Source: Arthrobotrys musiformis (lineage: Eukaryota; Ascomycota; Orbiliomycetes; Orbiliales; Orbiliaceae). From it: DNA of 64,000 bases. A program made the position numbers and the translations under genes. Location of the stretch: the NCBI GenBank assembly GCA_036971715.1, contig JAVHJL010000010.1, positions 1,116,001 to 1,180,000 on the forward strand. Reading direction: 5' to 3'. Below, in pieces: positions 25,306 through 36,957 of the stretch. Every line of letters begins with the position of its first letter. The first letter of the stretch is position 1. Below the pieces are notes generated by a model. That model was not told the origin of the DNA, did no database searches, and saw only the letters and a list, made by a program, of their open reading frames with translations.

Positions 25306-28300
25306 ATGCCGTTTAGAATTGATCCAGAAACCGAATTGATACATCATGTCCCCGCAGAACTCGCTGGTGACATTGTCTACCGACCTGTGCCGGAAGGCGA
25401 CATCAATGATATTGATCCAAACCTGGATCGAGACTCATTCATCAGGAAGTTAGTATCTGAAGTGCGTCTATTCGGAGAGAATGACCCCAGTATCCCGGAT
25501 AAAGCCGTCCTGAGCCCTGCGCCAGTCGACCTTCAGGAGTCACTTCTGTTTGAGCCGCATGATGTTGGAAACCACACAGACTCTTCTTCAATAAGTTGTG
25601 TCAATATGCTCGAACGGGAATATATGTGGTTCAGACAGGTTTCCATGGATATCCAGAAAGAGATTGACCAGAACTGGCCTATCCTGAACCATATCGCCAG
25701 TATCTGCAAAGCAGCAAGGATATACCGTTGCCCAAATCAAGAATGCCAGGAGCACCACAAGCAGCTTGAAGATGCACTCCCTCCATGCGAATGGCCGGCG
25801 TTCCGAGAGTGGATTATTGAAATTAGCTCCTGCCAGATGCAAGTCCCGCACGCAGGACGTTGCACGCGTCCGTTCTTCCATCTCTCGTCAGCGGTCGTCG
25901 CCCTGAACTGGCTCCTAGAAGGTTTCAAATTGATCAAGTTCAACAATATATCGGCACGATATATCAACTCAAGTGGAGAAAAGGCGCCCATCAACTTATA
26001 TCCCATATGTGAGATTATATATTGGGGTGTCAATTTTCAAATCCATTCGGGAAATACAGAGTTCGGATTCTTGGAATGGGGGAATACCATGATACCACAT
26101 GGTGTGTTTGCTCCCGCTCTTCAAGAGGCAACAGATAAAGCCCTAGAGCGTGGGATTTGCCTGAACAGACTCTGGAACGCCTCTTTGATCAGTAACAGGG
26201 GCGAACATGACCTACCCGCAATCATGGGCCTTGCCGGACGATACCCACAGCTTCAGCACAAGGGCCACGAATCGTGTACAGCAGGATTCTGCGGATTCAA
26301 CGCCGTTGATGCTACATACATTCGACAGCTCCATGTCTGCGAGGGAGACAAAGTGGCCGACTGCCGAGAGAATAGGTTATTCTTCGACCCAGAAAGGCTT
26401 AAAATTTCAATGGTGGGAGGCGGCGGAACGGCCTGGTCCGTGGATGAGCCTTTTGAAGTCCGAGACCAACATTCACAATACGCCACAATTTCCCATGTAT
26501 GGTCAGATGGCACTGGAGTTGGAATAGAGCCACCCGGTCATGTAAACCGTTGCCTCTTCGAACACTTCGCAAACTTAGTGAAGCTGGCGGGTTGTGATGC
26601 CATATGGTGGGATTCCATTTCTATTCCGTTGGACCCAGTGCTTAGAAAGAAAGCAATCAATGACATGCACAACAATTACTTCAACTCAAAATGCACAATA
26701 GTACATGATAGATATCTGACGGATTTTGACTGGGCTGAGGATGGGAGTCCAGCATTGGCTTTGATATTCTCCCCGTGGTTTACCCGTGGTTGGACGGCGG
26801 TAGAATGCAACATGGCCAGGCGTATCAAAGTCGTATACAAGAAACCGGGATATAACGAACCTATAATCAAAGATCTCGACGATGATATTTTAGCTAAAGA
26901 CCCCACACGCTGCTCACGAGCCCATTGGATCGCATCGAATATCATTCGGCGCCTTCGCGAACCGATTGAGAGTGTCAGTAGCCTCCTGGCCATCCTGAAG
27001 CCTCGAAGCACCTCGTGGCCCCGCGATAGGATGATGATTGCAGGGCTCTTAGCTGGTATCGAAGTCAGCTATTCAATGACACCTACGGAAATAACAAAGG
27101 CAATATTTCGAAAGATTAAAAGAATCAGCCACTCCAGTCTTATGCACCAAGAAACTTCGATTGCAGAGTCTGGCGGATGGTCATGGTGCCCTAATCACCT
27201 TTACGACCTGCCAGCGGCTCCGCCCGGCGATTTCAGCAGGCTCTTGATGAGTGGGAGGTCATGCATCATCGACAAAAACGGCGCGATACTAGGCGAATTT
27301 CCTGCACGAAGAGTAAACCGAGATGATTTCTTGGATCGAAGGGTCATTCCTACATCATCCCACCCCTTTGTGAACTCTCGAGTCAAGGCCGCCCTCGAAA
27401 ACTGGCAGAATTGTTTATTGATTGGACATTACCCGGGGCCATATATTCTCGTGGAAACCGAGCTACCGAATGACGAATTCTATTCTAGGCCAAACTATCT
27501 CCCATCTGGTAATTCAGCCCTCTGCTGCAAATACCTAGGCACCGTCAATACTGCAGGTGACGAAGCAATGTATGCTAGCCAGATATACGACCCTTTAGTT
27601 CTCCACCCCATAGTTATCGGCCGCAACCCAGATATAACACTCAATGCCGAAACTTTCTTAAAGTTTCCCAAGCAAGAGGAATTATTCGTTTCAGTTATTC
27701 ACAAAGTTGCCCCTATTATTAAATGGGCCTTTTCACTAGAGCACGTTTGGATGGGAGATAATCCAATCCACGGCGACATGTTGGTCATACAGAAATCCCA
27801 AGTCCCCCACCCGACATTCGGTGCCCAATATATGGTTTGGGCCCATTCTATTCACAATCTCGAAGTCCAGGAGACGACGCCGGGGAATTTTGAGGTCTCT
27901 GTAAAGGAAGAGCCATGTTTTACTTTAACACCCGGTAAACTGATCGACCAAGTGTCAAAACGGTGGTCTAAGGAGGTCCCAAATTTTAGCTACGTTGATA
28001 TCATGCAGTACTGGCCAACAATAAGCATAAGGTCCAATGAAAGGACGACTGGGCCCATTTTTGCCCGAGATGCACGGAGTTCGATGGATGCAACCCCATC
28101 AGAGCTCTTATTCCGGTTGGAATTTCTGTCGACTACTGTTACCTACGCCGCTATCGACAATTCGCTAGTAGACCCTTCCGATGCTCAATCTTTGTCTGGA
28201 ATATGGGCGTGTAAGTTTGATTCCCAACGACTATCTGATCCATTTTATTTCTACTGACGACTTCTGGTAGGTATATACCCCGACGGGAAATACGAATTTC

Positions 28301-28826
28301 ATCTTTTCGACCAAGCCAAAAAAGACGAGTTATACGTCACCAAAATCACAAGTATCAATAGGACCGTTCCTAGAGGTTATAAAGTCCTGGAAGCCTTTTC
28401 CGACCTCAAACCGGGATCGCTCGATCTAGGCCTTGGGAAAGTCAGACAGTCATTTCTCATAAGTAAGGAATTACTCTCCCCCTTCCCTAAGAGAAATGTT
28501 AAAATGCAGTATTAATATTATAATTCTGTATAGGTGGGGACCCCAGGGGCGTCACAAGTGCCGGCGACGATGCATGGGCCTACATTGGGATGAAGGTCCC
28601 GGACATCAATACAATCGATCTATGCGAAGTTCGGGGCTTGAGAAACGCCGCTGGGCCAGAATACCTTTGGAAGTATAGACGTGTACCTAAGCCACTTCTA
28701 TTTGGTGGGCGCCCAAGTTGGATGAATGCTCCCGCGGTAATCGACGAACCAAAAATTGAAAGTTGGCCGTGGAGGAGTATCAATTGGGTGAATTTATTTC
28801 TACGGAGTCTAATTTTTCGTACTTAG
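25306..28826 (+). CDS. Large HET-domain (heterokaryon incompatibility-like) protein
   Basis: Three exons (25306-28210, 28271-28462, 28534-28826) encode 1129 residues. The ATG at 25306 (MPFRIDPETEL) was chosen because the frame upstream begins only with GTG. The HET core lies at about residues 392-497: YATISHVWSDGTG (HET block 1), CDAIWWDSISIPLD (block 2), NSKCTIVHDRYL, and FSPWFTRGWTAVE (block 3). The N-terminal ~390 residues have a Cys/His cluster (CPNQECQEHH, near residue 142) but no known domain. The ~630 residues after the HET core are also unclassified. HET domains trigger non-self recognition and regulated cell death in filamentous ascomycetes, often as TIR-like executioners; that role here is inferred from the domain alone. 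It is convergent with an orphan membrane protein. Confidence 0.87.
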
Positions 28827-29129
28827 AACTTTTCCATTTCGCTTGCATGCTATCTCTGCACTAGCCATATCATATGATCATAGACCCCAAATATATAATT
28901 ATCCCAAACATATACAACTCTAACCTTCAGTGAAATGCCCATAGGCTCCAAATATTGCCTAAACGTTATTACATGCGAGGACGCAAGACCCCAAACAGTA
29001 TAAAAGAAATGCTGTTTCGAAACTAAAGGAAATTCGTGAAAAAAGCAGCTGGGTCAACTAGCTATCTTCATAACAGTATTCTCACTTTTGACTCTCGAGC
29101 CAATGGGACAAGTGTTAGTTAATGGTTGA
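28827..29129. other. Short convergent intergenic region
   Basis: About 300 bases between the stop codons of the HET gene and the orphan membrane-protein gene. It is AT-rich and presumably holds both polyadenylation regions. The tight spacing makes overlapping antisense 3' UTRs likely. Confidence 0.6.
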
Positions 29130-30608
29130 TTAATTCGCAACTGCGGTTTTCTTTGTAGCGATTGGAGCAGTTTGCTCTGACCTTGCAGTGACCCTCCTCC
29201 CCGGTAGACCCCCCTCTTTCATGACCTTACTAGCAAGATATATACCCTCATGGATAAATTTCTTCCAGTAGAATCGCTCGTTTGCTTCATTCCATGTTGC
29301 GCTCAAAAACCCTGCTTCAACTTCAAGCGACTTCGCGGCCGCCAACTCCTCCACAGGAATCTGTGAAGCTTCCTCCATAGCCGCTCTCGTCGCCTCCTCC
29401 CAGTCCGTGCGGCTCTGACCGGCCTCGAGGATGGGATTGATCCATTTTAGCGCGCCGCTGTAAAGTTGTTCCCAGCTCCCTTCAGTGAAAGTATCCGGAT
29501 TAAGCGCCATAACTGTATTCAACAGGGCTCTCCGCGAGCTTGTTTCCGTTTCGTACCGTTTCATCTCTATCCTTCCAATCTTCTTCATCCACGTCTTCGC
29601 CGCGCATTCAGGTGGGTAAAGGTACGTCTGCGAGAGCACGCAGATAATGATCCATGTGGCGACCACAAAGGCGTTCATATCCTTCAGCGTAAGGGATGCA
29701 AGAACCATAGCCCACTGTCCAAGGGTAACAAGCCTGAGGAGGAACCGAAGGAGAACGTATCCCTTTTTGGGCAGCGGTCGTCGTCTAGACTCTAGTTGCT
29801 TGTTAAGCAAGGAGTTGATGATACTGCTTTCTCCGTAGAAAACCGTCCACTCCGTCGCATTCATGTGCTCCGCGACCACGACGGCTCTATTAAATGGACT
29901 CGGTCTATCCACCAAAAGCGCCTTCGGTCTACTACCATATATCAACGAAACGATAAGCCCCGTCGTCGGCATGATCAATAAAAATGTAAGAGCGATATAA
30001 TATCGAAACATCGCACAAAAAACCACAAGTCCGATCAATAACACCCATCCCAATATCGACGTTACAAAGTACCGCGTCGAATACATCCAAAACGGATCGA
30101 TGAATAAAAACCGAAACCAGTTATCAGACGGAACCCGATCCGCCCCGGGGGACCGCGTAACATGAACAATACTGAGCTTCTGTATCCTCAGATTCTTCTC
30201 GAACATATTTGCGTGTTCGTTGGGAATCTGTGTTATGGGCTGTGACGCGAGACATAACCGGGTTGTTTCCGGGTTAATGATGGGGTAAGCATCCCCCCAG
30301 CGACCGTCGAGGGCATGCCACGCGAGACTGGACCCAAATCGGTCCAGACAGCAGATACTCTGGAGATATGCATCGGAAAGGAGGAGTCGAATGTCGCCGG
30401 GAGTTATGGGCCAGCTCCACAGCGGGACCGCGCCGAAGAGTTCGAAAATGTGGAGTTTTGTAGGGGTATCGATGAAATCTATGAACCCAGTAAGCGGGAG
30501 GACGCCCGCGAGCTCAGATGCCCATGGTGTATTTGCGAGAGCTTCGTTGACGCGAGTGAGAGCCGCTTCTATCGCCGGTACGACACTTGATTCCGATGCT
30601 CCGAGCAT
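29130..30608 (-). CDS. Orphan membrane protein, about four transmembrane helices
   Basis: A single exon of 492 residues starting at the ATG at 30608. No family recognised. Residues 1-180 are soluble, starting with a predicted amphipathic helix (IEAALTRVNEALANT) and containing PTKLHIFELFGAVPLWSW. Two adjacent hydrophobic segments (SILGWVLLIGLVVFCAMF and YYIALTFLLIMPTTGLIVSL) lie near 185-235, followed by a ~75-residue soluble loop. A second pair follows (QWAMVLASL, then FVVATWIIICVLS, about 305-345). The C-terminal ~150 residues are soluble, helical and Ala/Glu-rich. It is convergent with the HET gene and upstream neighbour-wise lies 0.6 kb from the terpene synthase on the same strand. Proteins of this size with paired helices and soluble ends can be pore formers or membrane scaffolds, but nothing in the sequence proves this. 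Confidence 0.78.
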   Translation of the reverse strand: MLGASESSVVPAIEAALTRVNEALANTPWASELAGVLPLTGFIDFIDTPTKLHIFELFGAVPLWSWPITPGDIRLLLSDAYLQSICCLDRFGSSLAWHALDGRWGDAYPIINPETTRLCLASQPITQIPNEHANMFEKNLRIQKLSIVHVTRSPGADRVPSDNWFRFLFIDPFWMYSTRYFVTSILGWVLLIGLVVFCAMFRYYIALTFLLIMPTTGLIVSLIYGSRPKALLVDRPSPFNRAVVVAEHMNATEWTVFYGESSIINSLLNKQLESRRRPLPKKGYVLLRFLLRLVTLGQWAMVLASLTLKDMNAFVVATWIIICVLSQTYLYPPECAAKTWMKKIGRIEMKRYETETSSRRALLNTVMALNPDTFTEGSWEQLYSGALKWINPILEAGQSRTDWEEATRAAMEEASQIPVEELAAAKSLEVEAGFLSATWNEANERFYWKKFIHEGIYLASKVMKEGGLPGRRVTARSEQTAPIATKKTAVAN

Positions 30609-31245
30609 TCTATTTTATCGATATGTATTTTTTTTTTTTCTCTATATTTTTGTTCGAAGTGATATCGGTCTTGTGAGAGAGTGGGGAAGGGCTGGGAGAT
30701 GACCACTCGATTCCATATTTCCTACTTCCTACGATCTCCGGTCTTTTTATACACACTTACCTGTTGAATCCACATATAGTGCAGATTTCATTATGGATCC
30801 TGGTGGGCGCTTCGGCGTGCATTAAACACACATTGTACGAAGTACTGCGCATTTGGGGAACTTCCAAGGCTGATACCCTTGGAAAGGATGTCTAGCTGGT
30901 TCTCGCATAAGTTAGCCGAATTCGCGGAAAGGAAAAAAAGCCTTGGTTGAGCCTTATTGTGGCAGGTTCCCTTGCAAACCGTTCGAACTGGTAATATTCC
31001 CATTGGACAAAGGTACTGCAGATTCGACCTTCTGGGAAGATTTACGGTTAATGAAGTAATCGTACATATAATACCGTCATTGGAGGCTTAGTCAACGTAC
31101 ACTCGATTCTTTGGCAGCTTTCGAGGCTTCATCGCAGATAATTGCTTTCCGTGATAATGTGGGGGCTGCGCTATAGGCTATTGATACATTGAATCAAAAT
31201 ACAACATCATGCAACGAAAAATTCCGACAGCATGATCAAACCTAG
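30609..31245. other. Intergenic region between co-directional genes
   Basis: This region contains the promoter of the orphan membrane-protein gene (T-rich leader immediately upstream of 30608) and the 3' end of the terpene synthase transcript. No gene seen. Confidence 0.6.
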
Positions 31246-34200
31246 CTATTTTATAAGACTCCTGGTGAAGGGATCAGATAGCCTCAACCTCGCCATAATC
31301 GCACGGATCATCCAGTTCTTATCTTCCTTAAACCCCCTTTGCACAAGTTGATTTTCTATATACTCCAGCTTCACCTCGATTTCGATGCGTAAATCTTCCA
31401 GCACCATAGCGGTGTACTCCATACTTTTTGACTTCCCCATGATTTTCATTACTAAGTCTTTTTGCTCCTTGCTTAGCACTCCCTTTTGAGATCTTGTTTG
31501 GATAAGGCTTTGGAGTTGGTGGTTTTGTTTTTGGTTCGTGTTAAGGGCGTGGATTAGCATGAAGGAGTATTTTCCCTCATCGAGGTCGGAGAGGGTGCCC
31601 TTTGCTCGAGCGTACTAAAGTGAATCGCGTTAGCATCGGCTCACAGGTACGGTACAAAAAGTAGAGAATGAATTTGGCGAAGTATAAAATTTTAGGATTG
31701 ACTTACATCTACCGAACCAAGATTTTGATAGTCGTCACGGATTTGGAAAAACCGGCCCATCAAGGTGAGTAGATCCTCAACTTCAAGCTCTCTAATAAAT
31801 AAATGAACAGGCATTAGTTATTTAGGAACAGAGCCAAACTTTTAGAATATATGGCATACTGATTTTGAGTGGCCTGATCCCGCATCAGCCTCGACGCCAT
31901 CCTGAAAAGCCCTCCGGTTTCTATATGTGTATTATTAATTCTTTAGTCGTGGTATCCCGTTGAAGAAATATAAACTTATAAGACTGTCATACTTCCGTCA
32001 ATCATCTGGATATATTCTCCTTCCGATGGGCATTTCTGGTGAAATGTCCAATGAAGGTCGAGCCCCTGTCCGACATGAAGATTGCGAAGTTCATCTATGT
32101 TTTGGAAACTGTCGTTAGTATAGCGAAGCTAAGCACCCATACGGTTATGACTTGAATAACGACAGACCTTCGAAAATTGCGACCGCGGAGGGAGAAAGCT
32201 TTTGAGCTTCAAAAAGGCATTTAACGAATAAGTAATTCGCGGAATTAATCGACTGCGGGATTCCAAACACCGCACGAGCCGACGGCTGTCCCCGTCTTAA
32301 CTCCGAAAAATCTTCAATATCATCGATTCTGGTTATATAATGAAACAATATGCCTCTTCATTAGTCCCACGGCACCTCGGTCGCAAATAAGAGGAGGACT
32401 TTAGAATGGAACCTACATTAGTGACGAAGTATGCAGCATGCTGATGATATTCTTAATAATTTCTAGAGATCGTTGAGGAACCATGTACCAAATATCGAGG
32501 GCATCGATTGCGACGTTACGGATACCCTTTGAAGGCATTGATGCGATGTAATCAGAAGGTTCTAGGGTTATCTATATCTAAAATTAATGTTTTACTGGCG
32601 AATCGGGTACCCGGGCATGGGTGATACGATAGGTTTCTACGGACCTCGTCTGAGAGCTTGGGGTATTTGGACAACCAAGGCGCCTTGTCTCCACGGACTT
32701 CTTGCACCTTTATCTTCGCATTTTCGATTTTATCGTACCGGCCGTTTGTGTGAGACAGCCCATTGGTGACTATAACTTCTTTTACTTTATGGGTTAGCGG
32801 TACCATGGTATCGCTAATTGATTTTTGAAAACCAAAAGTGGATAACGTACTCGAGGATGTACCGTTTTCAATATTTGCTCTGAATTGAACCTGCAATCTC
32901 CGCGGCAGGTCCCCAATCTTGTTTTCATCTCTCGGACAAAGCTCATTTTCCCGCGGCTCGATAATGTAACGAGGACAATTGATCGAATACACCACCAACC
33001 CCGCGATCAAATTTTGCAAACACGATAGATACCTCCCATACTCCGCAGCCGACGATGGACTGCACCCCGCCATCAATCTATCCCGGGTTTGAACGAATAA
33101 AGTTTCCATCTCCAGCCATTTGCGCTTGAGTATTTCTTTCGCCTCGCCTAAAGAGACATCGTGGAGACGCATGATTATATACGGACTGGAACTTGGTAGT
33201 CCGGGTTTATCTGTTCCGGCGTGGGCTATCCATTCCTTCTCGGCTGAGTATATATCGTTAGTTAAGATGCACATCCGGTAGGCGAGTTGGTCGGCGCAAT
33301 CGAGGGTTTCGATGTCTGAAGGCGAGAAGTTGAAGTTGTGGAGGATGGGCATCATGTTCCAGAAACAACTGTAGAGGAGGTCGTGAGCTGGGTGATCTTG
33401 CAAATTTAACCAAGCTTTAAATATATAACCAAACCTGGTAAAAACACCCGTATCATCGATCTCAAAAATATAATTGAATGCATGGTAATATAATGTGAAT
33501 TAAATGAGGGAATATAAATACCTCGCAGCAACCTCATCAAGTCTCTGATCCATATACTCCTCCAAACTCGCATACTCCAGCACTTCGGTATTCCCGGCCA
33601 ACTCGGTAGCCGACTTTACCCATTCCTCGTACGCCTGGATGTATCTATTCTGCGCGTCGTCTTTTTCTAGTAATTCTACGAAGAGCTTTGATTTGGTCTG
33701 GTTGATGGCGTTTTGGTATTTTTTCGAGAGAGTTTCTTGGGTTTTGGGGTCTATTTTACTGAGCTGTAGGGTTAAAGAGTACCATATTTAGAGATTTTAT
33801 GAGGGTTCTACGTTAGTTGGAAATTTTTTTAATGTATACTATGTAGACGTTGCATTGGGTAATTCTGGGCATGAGGAGTACCCACCCGGAGCGAGCTGAG
33901 GACGTCGCCGTCGTATAAATCTAGCGCAGCAGTATAATTTTAGTATATTAACATATCCGACGAAATTCGTAATTACGCAAGCCCTCAATGCAGTCCATGC
34001 TAGCATCCTATTTCAATTCTAATAAAGTATACGAACAACATACCATCCTCAATAAAAGCAAAAGCAGTCAACCCAGCAATATCCACCAACTTCTCCGGGT
34101 CAGCTTCGGGCATAGTTAACGACATCATACCCGCGAACCCGGGAATAATCGGTAACACCCGTTCGTAGCCGCCCCGTTCCAACCAATCTTCATACATCTT

Positions 34201-34332
34201 AACAATCCCCCATAGTTCTCCGTCGGAATTGTTGTGCACCCGGACTTCGAGGTTTGAGAAGTAGCCTTTCATGTATTTGTCCGGGACGGGACGCGAGTGG
34301 GTTGGTGTGCAGATGGGGGGGATTAGTGTCAT
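31246..34332 (-). CDS. Bifunctional terpene synthase (class I cyclase fused to prenyltransferase)
   Basis: Ten exons: 34332-34044, 33920-33886, 33763-33522, 33434-32645, 32571-32417, 32328-32168, 32094-31993, 31920-31860, 31791-31707, 31614-31246; 762 residues, the usual size for fusicoccadiene/ophiobolin-type chimeras. The N-terminal cyclase has the metal-binding DDLYD motif (residues 96-100) and the NSE motif NDIYSAEKE (248-256). The C-terminal prenyltransferase has PSKGIRN, the first Asp-rich motif DDIED (506-510) with ELRRGQPSA, then KTGGLFRMA, the second motif FQIRDDYQN (to 635) and DLDEGKYSF. It should build GGPP or GFPP from IPP and DMAPP and cyclise it to a di- or sesterterpene; the chain length cannot be read from sequence. 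All catalytic residues are present. Intron 4 (32644-32572) needs an unusual donor, GTCCGT. No P450 or other tailoring gene lies beside it in this window. Confidence 0.93.
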
Positions 34333-35480
34333 TTTGGTTTATAAATAGCGGGCTAGCTTGAAGTTGGCGATATGCTAGATATGTATATGTATATGTATAT
34401 AATTATAATAGTTTATTGCTCTATAGTGTGGATGTGAGTAAAGGTATGAAGGTATATATTATAATAATTCGAAGCCGAGATCTCGAGCAAACTCGGTGGG
34501 TACTTAAGTACTTATAACATATACCCAGATAATTGCATCAGGAAGTAATAATCAATTGCATAGTACCCCTTTTCTAGACCTTTCCACAAAATGCCGGTTT
34601 ACCGATAACCAAATGCATAATATGCTAGGTGAGAAATATTTGTATAAACAAAAGAAATACCAGGGTTCTGTCATGATATCAATCGATAAACCGAATTACA
34701 ATCCCGGATCGAGCTGAAAACGAACGAAAAGACAGCTGGCGAGTACCAGCGGCTATGCCTTAGAAGGCAATCATTCGCGAAGCCGGGTCGATATATATGA
34801 TTATTGGATTCATAAAGACAGAGGAAAAAACAAAATTTTCGATATAGTATGCGAGTCTTTAAGGTCTAGTGAGAGCTTGCTGGGACTAACATATGCACGT
34901 CTGCAGAAATGCATGGGTCTAGATATCGGGTAAGTGGATAATGCATATTCCTATCTTAATTGGCGGAGGATCAATACCATCAAATTGAAAATGTCGTCTT
35001 TCGGTAAAAAAAACCTTTCGTACATTTAGTCTATGAAGAATACAATACGTTTACACGTGTTCCAGGTATGGTGCGGAAGAGAAAGGCGCCGTCTGTGTGG
35101 GCCTGTAATCAAGCACCGCGCGTTGCCCTGTTGTAGATTTTTGATGTAACCCACGTGAATCATTACCGGTTTGTCCTGAAGACCTTTCCTCTTGCAAAAG
35201 AAGATCTTCGAATCTCGTGAAACCAAGGGTCCAACGGGGAACCTCGGATCAATTCGCAATTCCCCAGATTTCCAGTCGCATTTCCCGCCAACCAACTACA
35301 CCGACAAATTAATTCCCAAACTCCTCCACCAGAATTGAGCCGAGGCGCAAAAACCCAACGAAGCTTCTCCACAAAGTTTCAAAACAGCTGCTCCACAGGG
35401 TTTACTCGGCGTGCTTAATACTGCAGGTACTTATTTATTTAAGTACCGGGCAGTTTACTTATTTAGAAAGTCTGGGTGGA
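34333..35480. other. Divergent promoter region, terpene synthase / Nudix
   Basis: About 1.15 kb between the starts of two divergent genes. A TATATGTATATG-type run lies 50-80 bases upstream of the terpene synthase ATG and could be its core promoter. Small open frames on the minus strand (35026-35372) have no support. The arrangement allows shared regulation of the two genes. Confidence 0.55.
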
Positions 35481-36516
35481 ATGGTTTTGTTCGTGCGGAG
35501 TTCTGCATCTTATCGACGACTGGGTGCATCGGTGTCTTTACTTTCCAAATACGTTTTTGAAACTGGATATAGTTGCAAGATGGCGGCCAGGAAGGTTAAT
35601 GCTCATTCTTATACTACTTTGCAGCCGGAGGGGGTAGCGGTCCCCAGGCCCAGTGCTAGGTGTGTCCATCTATCATCTTACAAAATCATAGTAAATTATA
35701 AAAAAAACTGATCATAAGTAATATAAAAGTCTCGTACTCCTGGACTCCCAAAACCGCATCCTGCTAACCCACCGAACCTCCACAATCGGTTCCTTCGCCA
35801 ACGCCCACGTCTTCCCAGGCGGGAACCAAGACGCCAAAGACACTTCGCCCGAATTCTGCGCCATAAGAGAAACATTTGAAGAAACGGGGATATTATTAAC
35901 CACCCCGCCGCCATCCGCTTCGCTGGTGCAGAGGTTCCCAGAGATAAGGAGGGATGTACATTCCCGAGAACACCCGTTGAGTTTTAATAAATTCCTGGAG
36001 GAGAGTGGATTGGAAGCCGATGTGGGTGGGTTAATCCCCTTCACGACGTGGATTACACCACCGACTATGAAGAAGAGATACGAAACACGCATGTTTTTGG
36101 GTTTTTTACCGTCCGGGGCGTTGGTGGATAGTTCCCAGCTACCGAGTTCGGATGGTACCGAAACGACGTCTACGAGCTTCATGACCGCCCAAGAGATTCT
36201 TACGAAGTTGAAAGAGAATGAAATAATATTGTTCCCGCCGCAGGCGTATTTGATTACTCGGCTTTCGAAGTTTTTGGGAGATGGGAAGGGGGTGGAGGAG
36301 CAGAGGGAGAGGATAAAGCGGTGGATTGGGGAGGAAGGGGTGGGCAGGTATGTGTTTGAACCTAGACCTGAGGGGAAGACGAAGGATGGGAAGAGGTTGA
36401 TATTGGGGTATGGGCCCAGGGGGGATTTGAATAGGAAGTCTGTGCTGAGGTTTGGGAAGGGGGGCATGCCGGCGGACTTACAGATCGTAGAGGCGACGGA
36501 GGCGGCGAAGCTGTAG
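35481..36516 (+). CDS. NUDT19-like Nudix hydrolase with peroxisomal signal
   Basis: Two exons (35481-35659, 35730-36516; donor GTGTGT, acceptor AAAAG) give 321 residues. The Nudix fold is seen from PRPSASLVLLDS, through LLTHRTS and FANAHVFPGGN, to the Nudix helix AIRETFEETGILL (about 104-116), which holds the REx2EExG metal-binding residues. The longer spacer between GG and RE, and the FPGG(N) start, fit the NUDT19/RP2 group, whose studied members hydrolyse CoA and acyl-CoA to 4'-phosphopantetheine forms. The C-terminus is AKL, a canonical peroxisomal targeting signal type 1. The N-terminus (MVLFVRSSASYRRLG) is basic and Ser-rich and might give some mitochondrial import. It is divergent from the terpene synthase; a role in recycling CoA or prenyl diphosphates there is only speculation. 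Confidence 0.88.
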
Positions 36517-36920
36517 TACTTATCTATACCTATATATCCTATACCTATATCCTTAGGTACCGACTGAGGCACTTGAATATTTACGAGTTTCTGGGATAAA
36601 GATGTATGATGTATGAATGCAAGTTATGGCTAGTGGGTTTTATATCCTCTTACCCCTCTTTTGTCCAAATCCACGAGACTTGCTTGTATTCCCCCGCCTT
36701 CTCTATAACCATGCATATTTTAGTTGGTCTCGAGAATATAATATATTAATCGAGTAGTCTAAAGTATAAATGAGATCAGATGACAAGTGAGACTTTTGGC
36801 ACGGCAAGGATTCCGTCGACGCAAGGGCCGGCTAGCTGGGACTGGGTTGGTGCATGTTATCCAACAAGTTTAATATCTGGAGTACATACATGACATATGC
36901 CCGACTCGGGTCGGTCCATA

Positions 36921-36957
36921 TACATACACATACATACACATACATATCCATACATAC
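36921..36957. repeat. Microsatellite of TACATACACA units
   Basis: About three tandem copies of a 10-bp TACATACACA unit, decaying to CATACATA at the right end. Confidence 0.85.
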
